From the NCBI RefSeq assembly GCF_002300555.2, contig NZ_NTHN02000054.1, forward strand, positions 1-40,214: a stretch of DNA of 40,214 bases, read 5' to 3'. Source of the DNA: Alloyangia mangrovi (lineage in GTDB: Bacteria; Pseudomonadota; Alphaproteobacteria; Rhodobacterales; Rhodobacteraceae). The notes beneath the pieces are model-generated. The model had not been told where the DNA came from. It was given only the letters and a program-made list of their open reading frames with translations, and ran no database searches. Positions 34,094 through 40,214 of this stretch are shown here, piece by piece (positions within the stretch are counted from its first letter, which is position 1; every line of letters begins with the position of its first letter). The position numbers and the translations under genes were made by a program.

Positions 34094-35668
34094 ATGAAAC
34101 TGACGCGCAGATTGTTCGGGGTCCTCTCCGGCGCGGCGCTGGCGCTGGGGACGGTGCCGCTCACCGCCCAGGGGCTCGCGGCGCAGGAAGCCTCGACGCT
34201 GGTGATCGCGGTGCCCTCCGATCCCGCCGGGCTCGAGCCGGGGATCAACAAGGCCGAGCCGATTGGCTCCGAGATCATCCTCAACGTCTTCGACACGCTG
34301 GTGGCGTGGAAGGCCCCGGAGTTTTCGGAACTCGAAGGGCGCCTCGCGACCGGCTGGACCGTGTCCGAGGACGGCAAGACCTTCGATTTCACCCTGCGCG
34401 ACGGCGTCACCTTCCATGACGGCACGCCCTTCAACGCCGAGGCGGTGAAATTCTCGATCGAGCGCACTGCCGGGATGAACCCCTATGTCGAGGCGACGCT
34501 GGGCCTGATCGAAAGCATCGAGACCCCCTCGGAAACCGAGGTCGTCTTCATCCTGTCGCGGCCCTATCCCGCCTTCCTGTCGATCCTCGCGCAGCCGCAA
34601 TCGGCGATCGTCAGCCCGGCCGCGGTCGAGAAGTTCGGCGATGACTTCGCCACCAACCCGGTCGGTACCGGTCCGTTCAAGTTCCGCGCCTACCAGGCCG
34701 ACACCCGCGTCGTGCTCGACGCCAACGCCGACTACTTCCGCGGCGCGCCGAAGCTCGAGCGGCTGATCTACACCATCATCCCCGAGGCCTCGACCCGGCG
34801 GCTCGAGCTCGAAAACGGCGGCGTCGACATCATCCAGCAGGCGGGACAGCTTTCTGCGGTGCCCTCCGAGGAGATGGCGGCCTTTGCCGGCAACCCCGAG
34901 ATCCAGATCCTCGAGAGCCCGTCGCAGATCATCCGCCAGCTCGAGTTCAACAATTCGCTGACCGAGGGCCCGTTCACCGACGTGCGCGTGCGCCGCGCCA
35001 TCGCCATGGCGATCGATAATGACGGGCTGCTCTCGGGTGTCTTCGACGGCACCGCCGAGCGCGTCTACGGCCCGCTCACCTCGAACAGCTGGGCCTTCGA
35101 TCCGGCGGTGAAGGATCTCGCGCCGAAGTACGACCCCGAGGGTGCCAAGGCGCTGCTCGAGGAGGCCGGCGTCGATCCGGCGGACCTGTCGGTCAAGCTC
35201 TACAGCTTCCAGGGTGCGCTCTGGGGTGCGGTGGCGACCTTCGTGCAGGCCAACCTTGCCGAGATCGGCGTTGACGTCGAGATCGCGCAGACCGAGTTCC
35301 CCTCCTACCGCGCGCTGCACGTGGCGGGCGAGTGGCAGATGGCGCTCGACGGCCGCCAGCCCTGGTACAACGACCCCGACGCACATGTGACCATCGGCTA
35401 CCTCTCGTCGCTGAAGGACAGCGCGATGACCTTCCGCATGCCGGAAAACGCCGAGCTCGACGCCAAGATCCTCGAAGCGCAGGGCGAGGCCGACATGGAC
35501 ACGCGCAAGGCGCTCTACTCCGAGATCCAGAAGGAGATCGTGGAAGAGGTGCCGGGCGCCTATCTCTTCAGCCCCAAGCTGATCGTCTTCGCCCGTTCGA
35601 ACGTCGATGGCCTGGTGGTCAACAGCGCGCCGCCGCTCAACGAGTACTGGAGCGTGTCGAAGAACTGA
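34094..35668 (+). CDS. Periplasmic substrate-binding protein of peptide-type ABC transporter
   Basis: A 524-residue SBP_bac_5 (DppA/OppA) family protein with a signal peptide (MKLTRRLFGVLSG...GLAAQ, cleavage near residue 30). Family landmarks are the lobe-I opening EPGINKAEPIGSEIILNVFDTL, WTVSEDGKTFDFTLRDGVTFHDGTPF, and the hinge NPVGTGPFKF. It captures a small peptide-like or amide compound in the periplasm for the adjacent permeases. Start is preceded by GGAGCGAAAG. First gene of the plus-strand transport operon; 81 bases to the next gene. Confidence 0.93.
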   Translation: MKLTRRLFGVLSGAALALGTVPLTAQGLAAQEASTLVIAVPSDPAGLEPGINKAEPIGSEIILNVFDTLVAWKAPEFSELEGRLATGWTVSEDGKTFDFTLRDGVTFHDGTPFNAEAVKFSIERTAGMNPYVEATLGLIESIETPSETEVVFILSRPYPAFLSILAQPQSAIVSPAAVEKFGDDFATNPVGTGPFKFRAYQADTRVVLDANADYFRGAPKLERLIYTIIPEASTRRLELENGGVDIIQQAGQLSAVPSEEMAAFAGNPEIQILESPSQIIRQLEFNNSLTEGPFTDVRVRRAIAMAIDNDGLLSGVFDGTAERVYGPLTSNSWAFDPAVKDLAPKYDPEGAKALLEEAGVDPADLSVKLYSFQGALWGAVATFVQANLAEIGVDVEIAQTEFPSYRALHVAGEWQMALDGRQPWYNDPDAHVTIGYLSSLKDSAMTFRMPENAELDAKILEAQGEADMDTRKALYSEIQKEIVEEVPGAYLFSPKLIVFARSNVDGLVVNSAPPLNEYWSVSKN

Positions 35669-35749
35669 TCTTCGCCGTCTCCTGACGCTGGCCCCGGCCC
35701 GGACCGCTCCCGTCCGGGCCGGGGCCCCCCTCTCTGACCGGACCCACCG

Positions 35750-36760
35750 ATGTTTGCCTTCCTCGTGCGGCGCCTGCTGTCGCTCATCCCCGTTCTCGCA
35801 CTGGTGCTGGTGATCGTGTTCTCGCTGGTGCGGATGATCCCCGGCGACCCGGCCATCACCCTGCTTGGCCCCGGCGCCACCGACAGCCAGATCGCCGCGC
35901 TGCGCGCCCAGCTCAACCTCGACGAGCCGGCGCTGCTGCAGCTCTGGCACTACGTGGCGGGTCTGGCGCAGGGCGATCTCGGCGTGTCGCTGAAGTCGGG
36001 GCAGCCGGTGCTGAGCGAGATCCTGCTGCGCCTTCCGGCGACGTTGGAGATTTCCATTGCCGCGGTGCTGGTCGCCATCCTCGTCGGCACGCCGATCGGG
36101 GTGCTTTCGGCGACCCGGCCCAACTCGGGTTTCGATCACGGCGTGCGCATCCTGTCGCTGACCGGCGTGTCGATGCCCGCCTTCCTGCTGGCGCTGCTGC
36201 TGCAGCTGATCTTCGCCACCTGGCTCGGATGGCTGCCGGTCTCGGGCCGGATGTCGAGCTATCTCTTCGTCGACAATGTCACCGGCTTTGCGCTCATCGA
36301 CGGCTGGCTCTCGGGCGAGGAGGGCGCGGTGCGGAGCGCGCTGCTGCACATGATCCTGCCGGTCACCGTGCTTGCCGCCTTTCTTGCCGCGACGCTCGGC
36401 CGCTTCGTGCGCGCCACCATGCTCGAAACGCTGGGCGAGGATTACGTGCGCACCGCCCGTGCCAAGGGGCTGAGCCGCCGCGAGGTGATCTATGGCCACG
36501 CGCTGCGCACCTCGCTCTTGCCGGCGATCACCGTGGTCGGGCTCAAGTTCGCCGAGATGCTGGGCGGCGCGATCCTGACCGAGACGATCTTCAGCTGGCC
36601 CGGCATCGGGCGCTTCATGTTCGAGGCGATCCGCAACCGCGACTACCCGGTGATCCAGGGCGCGACGCTGGTGTTCGCGCTGCTCTTCATGCTGACCTCG
36701 CTGCTGGTCGATATTCTCTATGCCGTGCTGGACCCGCGCGTCCGCCGCAAGATGCGCTGA
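35750..36760 (+). CDS. ABC transporter permease (DppB type)
   Basis: A 336-residue inner-membrane permease with about six hydrophobic helices. The start MFAFLVRRLLSLIPVLALVL is typical of DppB/OppB proteins, which cross the membrane once and then have a periplasmic loop. The EAA coupling motif is visible (ATMLETLGEDYVRTARAKGLS). It pairs with the next permease and the fused ATPase. It follows the binding protein and precedes the second permease by 12 bases. Confidence 0.93.
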   Translation: MFAFLVRRLLSLIPVLALVLVIVFSLVRMIPGDPAITLLGPGATDSQIAALRAQLNLDEPALLQLWHYVAGLAQGDLGVSLKSGQPVLSEILLRLPATLEISIAAVLVAILVGTPIGVLSATRPNSGFDHGVRILSLTGVSMPAFLLALLLQLIFATWLGWLPVSGRMSSYLFVDNVTGFALIDGWLSGEEGAVRSALLHMILPVTVLAAFLAATLGRFVRATMLETLGEDYVRTARAKGLSRREVIYGHALRTSLLPAITVVGLKFAEMLGGAILTETIFSWPGIGRFMFEAIRNRDYPVIQGATLVFALLFMLTSLLVDILYAVLDPRVRRKMR

Positions 36761-36772
36761 CGGGGCAACGCC

Positions 36773-37609
36773 ATGACAGAGCTGATCCACTTCCTTCGCC
36801 GCAACACGCTCGCCATGGTCGGCGCGGGCATCCTAGGGGCGCTGCTTCTGGCGGTGCTCGTCGGGCCGCTGCTGGTGCAATCGCCGACCGCCATCGACAT
36901 GGGCGCCAAGCTGCTGCCGCCGGGGCCGGGGCACTGGCTGGGCACCGACAGCTTCGGGCGCGACATGCTCTCGCGGCTGGTGCATGGCGGGCGCTACACG
37001 CTGGCCATCGGCATCGTCGTGGTCGGCATCGCCTTCGTGATCGGGGTGTTCTTTGGTGTGCTCGCGGGCTTTGCCGGCGGCTGGCTCGATACGGTGATCA
37101 TGCGGATCGTCGATGCCATGCTGTCCTTTCCGGCGCTGGTGCTGGCGATCGCGCTCGCCGCCGCCTTCGGTCCGAGCCTCGAGAACGCCATGATCGCCGT
37201 CGCCATCACCATGGCGCCGCAGTTCGCCCGGGTGGCGCGCAGCCAGGCACTGGCGGTCTCGTCGCGGCTTTATGTCGACGCGGCCCATGCGCTTGGCCTG
37301 CCTCAGCGCCGGATCTTGCTGCGCTACGTGCTGGTCAACGCGATCGGCCCGCTGCTGGTGCAGGCCTCGCTCAACGTCGGCAGCGCCATCCTGCAGACCG
37401 CCAGCCTCGGCTTTCTCGGCCTCGGGGCGCAGCCGCCGATGCCGGAATGGGGCGCCGATGTCTCGGCCAACCTTGCCTTTGCCCGCTCCAGCCCCTGGAC
37501 CGCGCTCGGCCCGGGCTTCGCCATCCTGCTGGCGGTGCTCTCCTTCAACCTGATCGGCGATGCGCTGGCCGATTGGTTCAACCCCCGCCGCCGGAGCCAG
37601 ATCGGATGA
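36773..37609 (+). CDS. ABC transporter permease (DppC type)
   Basis: A 278-residue permease with an N-terminal helix, the family motif GTDSFGRDMLSRLVHGGRYTL and the EAA motif SRLYVDAAHALGLPQRRILL. It forms the channel heterodimer with the preceding permease. Its stop codon overlaps the start of the next gene (ATGA), so that product is translationally coupled to it. Confidence 0.93.
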   Translation: MTELIHFLRRNTLAMVGAGILGALLLAVLVGPLLVQSPTAIDMGAKLLPPGPGHWLGTDSFGRDMLSRLVHGGRYTLAIGIVVVGIAFVIGVFFGVLAGFAGGWLDTVIMRIVDAMLSFPALVLAIALAAAFGPSLENAMIAVAITMAPQFARVARSQALAVSSRLYVDAAHALGLPQRRILLRYVLVNAIGPLLVQASLNVGSAILQTASLGFLGLGAQPPMPEWGADVSANLAFARSSPWTALGPGFAILLAVLSFNLIGDALADWFNPRRRSQIG

Positions 37610-38988
37610 GCCTTCCTTCCGTCCCGACCATCGCGTTGGAGAAGATCGACTTCCTGCCGCCCGACCGGGTGACCGACGATTGCAGCGTGCTGACGCTGAA
37701 GTCGCTGGTGCTCGAGCCGATGCTGCGCTGGCAGGACGGCGAGATCCGCCCCGGACTCTTCGCGGACTGGGCGCTGGATGAGACCGGCTGCCGCTGGAGC
37801 CTCTCCATCCGCCCGGGCAAGGTCTTTCACGACGGCACCCCGGTCCGTGCCGCGCAGGCGGCGGAGTTCATTTCGCGCATGCTGGAGTCGCGCGACATGT
37901 TCGGCATGCCCTGGTCCTATGCGCGCTACCTCGAAGGTGCGGAGATCTCCGCCGAGGGACAGTTGCTGACCATCGAAACGCCGAAACCCTTCCCCGACCT
38001 GCCCGAGATCCTGTCGGAGTTCTACCTGCCGAAGATGGATGCCGAGGGCCGTCCGGTGATCGGCACCGGGCCGTGGCGGGTCGAAGCTTTCACCCCGGGC
38101 CGCGAGGTGCTGCTGCACCGCCGCGGCGACGGGCGCAGGCTGCGCTTCGTGGCCATGCCGCTGGCCGAGGACCGGCTCGCTGCGCTGACGGCGAACGAGG
38201 TGCAGGCCGCGACCCACATGGAACGGCTCGAGACCCCGCGCCACGGCCTTGAAGGCTTCGGCTGGCAGGAGCAGACCAGCACGCTGTCGGTCATGGCCTA
38301 CATGAACGGTTTCGGAGGCGCCTTTGCCGATCCGCAGGCGCGGCTAGCGGCCAATCTTGCGATCGACCGTACCCGGCTGGTTGCCGAGGTCATGGGCGGG
38401 CTCGCGCTCCCCGCGGATACCATCGTCAGCCCCTGGCACTTCGGCCATGCCGAGGCCCGCCTTGCACCGCTGCGTTTCGACCCCGAGGAGGCGCGCCGCC
38501 TGCTGGCGCAGTCGCAGGGACCGCGCGAGGTGGTGCTGCGCAGCCCGACCTACATGCCCGAACGCGCGCCGGAGATCGCCGACTTCATGGCCAAGGCCTG
38601 GGACGCCATTGGCTTCGAGACCCGGATCGAGATCGCCGAGGACCGCCCGCAATACGCCCGCGACATCGGCGAGAAGCGCATGGGGGACGCCGCCATCTTC
38701 GACAGCTCGCCGCACAGCAGCTTCCGGGTGCTCGACGACAAGATCTCCGGTCTCAGCCGCGCGGTCTGGTGGCAGGGGGTGCGCGACCCTGAGGTCGACG
38801 CCGGCTTCGATGCCGCGCGGCACCTGACCGACACCGCCGCCCGCGCCGACGCCTATGGCGCGCTGCTGCGCCGACTGCAGGCGGCGCCGCCCTGGGCCTA
38901 TCTCTTCCACCCCGTGCTCTGCCTTACGCATGTTCCCGCGCTGCAGGGGCTGAGCCTCGATCACAAGGGCATCCTGCGCATCACCTGA
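37606..38988 (+). CDS. Binding-protein-like (SBP_bac_5) protein without a signal peptide
   Basis: A 460-residue protein homologous to the DppA/OppA binding fold: LEPMLRWQDGEIRPGLFADW, WSLSIRPGKVFHDGTPVRAAQ and GTGPWRVEAFTPGREV are recognisable. The N-terminus MSLPSVPTIALEKIDFLPP has no hydrophobic leader, so it is probably cytoplasmic, unlike the exported binding protein of the same operon. The start is fixed by the ATGA overlap with the permease stop. It could sense or hold the imported substrate, as in the ligand domain of SgrR-like regulators, though no DNA-binding domain is present. A truncated or alternative leader cannot be excluded. Confidence 0.85.
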   Translation: MSLPSVPTIALEKIDFLPPDRVTDDCSVLTLKSLVLEPMLRWQDGEIRPGLFADWALDETGCRWSLSIRPGKVFHDGTPVRAAQAAEFISRMLESRDMFGMPWSYARYLEGAEISAEGQLLTIETPKPFPDLPEILSEFYLPKMDAEGRPVIGTGPWRVEAFTPGREVLLHRRGDGRRLRFVAMPLAEDRLAALTANEVQAATHMERLETPRHGLEGFGWQEQTSTLSVMAYMNGFGGAFADPQARLAANLAIDRTRLVAEVMGGLALPADTIVSPWHFGHAEARLAPLRFDPEEARRLLAQSQGPREVVLRSPTYMPERAPEIADFMAKAWDAIGFETRIEIAEDRPQYARDIGEKRMGDAAIFDSSPHSSFRVLDDKISGLSRAVWWQGVRDPEVDAGFDAARHLTDTAARADAYGALLRRLQAAPPWAYLFHPVLCLTHVPALQGLSLDHKGILRIT

Positions 38989-39027
38989 GCGCCGCCCTCC
39001 CGACCATCAGACAGCAAGGAGCCGATC

Positions 39028-39411
39028 ATGCTCAAGGAATGCGCGATCACCTTCTACTACTACGAGGATATCCATGCCGTGGCCCCCTTCTACGAGGAGG
39101 TTCTGGGCTTCGAGCTGGTGCTCGACCAGGGGCTGGCGCGGATCTACCGCATCGCTGGCAACGCCTATTTCGGCATCGTCGACGGCAACAAGGGCCACCT
39201 CAAGCACCAGCCGCAAAGCGCGACGCTGCTCACCGTGGTCTCGGAGGACGTGGCGGGCTGGCATGCGAAGATGACCGAGGTCGGCGTGGCGGGGCTCTCG
39301 GAGATCCTGCGCGGCACCTATTGCGAGCATTTCTTCTTCGAGGACCCGGCGGGCTACGCCATCGAGATCCAGCGCTTCCACAACCCGGACGTGGCGAAGC
39401 TGTTCAAATGA
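39028..39411 (+). CDS. VOC / glyoxalase-family protein
   Basis: A 127-residue single vicinal-oxygen-chelate domain with the paired beta-alpha-beta-beta-beta pattern (CAITFYYYEDIHAVAPFYEEVLGFELV in the first half, FFFEDPAGYAIEIQRFH at the end). Possible metal ligands are a Glu in EIQRF and His residues nearby, but the set is not certain. It may be a dioxygenase, isomerase or binding protein of the pathway. It follows the binding-protein-like gene after 39 bases and overlaps the next start by four bases. Confidence 0.85.
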   Translation: MLKECAITFYYYEDIHAVAPFYEEVLGFELVLDQGLARIYRIAGNAYFGIVDGNKGHLKHQPQSATLLTVVSEDVAGWHAKMTEVGVAGLSEILRGTYCEHFFFEDPAGYAIEIQRFHNPDVAKLFK

Positions 39412-40214
39412 CCGAGCTGCCGATCCTGCCGCGCCTTGTGGACTTCACTCATGAGGACCGCGCCGCCAAGGGGCTGCGGGTCTTCGCCGAGGGCGCTGAG
39501 CCCGAGGTGGCGGTGCAGTTCACCGCCTCCGAGATGGTCTCGGTGCACCGCGCGCAGCTGCTGCATGCGCCGCGCGGCGGCGGCAAGACCACGCTGGCGC
39601 GGTGTCTCTTGGGCGCGCTGAAAAGCCAGCGCGCAGAAGACCCCGCGCCGATCCCCGGGGCGCTCTGCCGCCCGGCGATCCGCAACCCGGAGGGCCTGTC
39701 GCTCCCACAGGTCTGGGAGGCAGGTGTGCCTCTTCCGCTTGTCTCCGCTCCGGGGCAGGGCAGGGCGACGCTGGCCGCGGCGCAGGCGGAGAGCGGCCCG
39801 GTGCTGCTGATCCTCGACGGGCTCGAGCGCGAGCCGGAGCCTTCGGCGCTGGTTCAGGAGGCGATGGTTTGGCTCGCCGGGGCACCCGAGGCACGGCTGC
39901 TGATCCTCTGCGAGAGCGGCGCGCTCGAGAGCATCCGCCTGCACCCGGACCTGCGCGCCCATGCCTTGCTGCCGCTGCCCGCGCCCGAGCGTGCCGCGGC
40001 GCTGGACGGGCGCTCCGATCCCTGCGCCGACATGTGGGTCGAGCCCGGTCTCTGGGCGCTCTCGGTGGCCGAGGGGCGGGCGCTGTCGCTTCCCGAGGCC
40101 GCCGCGCTTCCGGTTGCCGCCGACTGGCTGCAGGAGGCCCGTGACGCCGTCACGCTCGCCGCACTGCCGCCGACCGAGATCGCCGCCCGCGCCGCACAGG
40201 ATCCGCGCCGCTGG
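39408..40214 (+). CDS. P-loop NTPase-like protein, partial (continues past the window)
   Basis: ATG overlapping the VOC stop (ATGA), then 269 codons without a stop to the window end. The Walker A motif APRGGGKTTLA lies at 54-64 (APRGGGKT, 54-61) and Walker B VLLILDGLE at 132-140. Between and after them the sequence is Leu/Ala/Glu-rich and helical (ALVQEAMVWLAG, LLILCESGALESIRL). The pattern resembles STAND/NACHT-like NTPases more than ABC ATPases, because no ABC signature motif follows the Walker A. Function unknown. Its tight coupling to a transporter/VOC operon is unusual; the C-terminal domains needed to name it are outside the window. Confidence 0.7.
   Translation, partial: MTELPILPRLVDFTHEDRAAKGLRVFAEGAEPEVAVQFTASEMVSVHRAQLLHAPRGGGKTTLARCLLGALKSQRAEDPAPIPGALCRPAIRNPEGLSLPQVWEAGVPLPLVSAPGQGRATLAAAQAESGPVLLILDGLEREPEPSALVQEAMVWLAGAPEARLLILCESGALESIRLHPDLRAHALLPLPAPERAAALDGRSDPCADMWVEPGLWALSVAEGRALSLPEAAALPVAADWLQEARDAVTLAALPPTEIAARAAQDPRRW

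Noticed and set aside
34013-36790. Long minus-strand open frame of 925 codons
   Set aside because: Antisense to the binding-protein and permease genes with the same artefact composition; the plus-strand genes have clear families and ribosome sites.
36229-38988. Apparent 919-codon fusion ending in the second binding-protein-like domain
   Set aside because: The first 459 codons are an out-of-frame reading of the two permeases. The real start is the ATG at 37606 that overlaps the permease stop.

Overview
The window is high-GC alphaproteobacterial DNA, most likely from a Rhodobacteraceae (roseobacter-group) bacterium. It almost certainly comes from an extrachromosomal replicon (plasmid or chromid), because it carries a complete DnaA-like replication initiator plus parA-parB module (12.8-17.1 kb) of the kind known from that family. 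The first 5.6 kb has a different, less GC-biased composition and is a mobile-element scar.

Layout. 1-921: no gene I can support. 922-2700: a 54-residue ORF and a tyrosine recombinase. 2908-5626: an IS256-family element whose transposase gene is split by an IS1111-group IS110-family element (3045-4413). Removing the inner element base-exactly restores the IS256 reading frame. 5867-10356: an AspT/YidE-type antiporter, a DHA2 drug-efflux MFS protein and a zinc alcohol dehydrogenase, all on +. 10483-12607 (-): a protein with two carbohydrate-binding-like modules and FG-GAP repeats, broken by one extra base in a G8 tract. 12782-17066: rep (-), a putative origin, parA and parB (+), with at least eleven perfect copies of the 16-bp palindrome TGTCCCCGCGGGGACA spread through operator, coding and downstream positions, and a 278-bp tandem duplication of the parB tail. 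17234-18751: a POT-family peptide transporter. 19200-20843: an unusual TetR regulator fused to an alpha/beta hydrolase whose nucleophile serine is glycine. 20877-23062 (-): a Slam-like outer-membrane translocator with its candidate surface lipoprotein (type XI secretion pair). 23257-25469: CYTH phosphohydrolase-like protein, BON-LysM protein, a small basic protein and a MaoC-domain protein.

25488-40214 is one coordinated uptake and catabolism locus. On the minus strand, in likely transcription order: dual ATPase of a peptide-type ABC transporter, Asp/Glu-hydantoin racemase, hydantoinase/dihydroorotase-like amidohydrolase, DapA-like aldolase, atypical SDR, PatB/MalY C-S lyase, and a GntR-FCD regulator, with most junctions overlapping or separated by a few bases. 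Divergently on +: a rhodanese, then substrate-binding protein, two permeases, a second binding-protein-like gene without a signal peptide, a VOC protein and the start of a P-loop NTPase that runs off the window. An identical 14-base box, TGATATATCAGAGT, lies before both the rhodanese and the binding-protein gene and is a good candidate operator for the GntR protein. A cyclic-amide compound, perhaps sulfur-containing (C-S lyase plus rhodanese), is the most natural substrate guess, but this is inference.

No rRNA, tRNA or CRISPR array was recognised. The most unusual items are the palindrome array that invades the par coding sequences, the TetR-pseudohydrolase fusion, the scarless nested insertion with a possible bridge-RNA region, and the NTPase coupled to the ABC/VOC operon.
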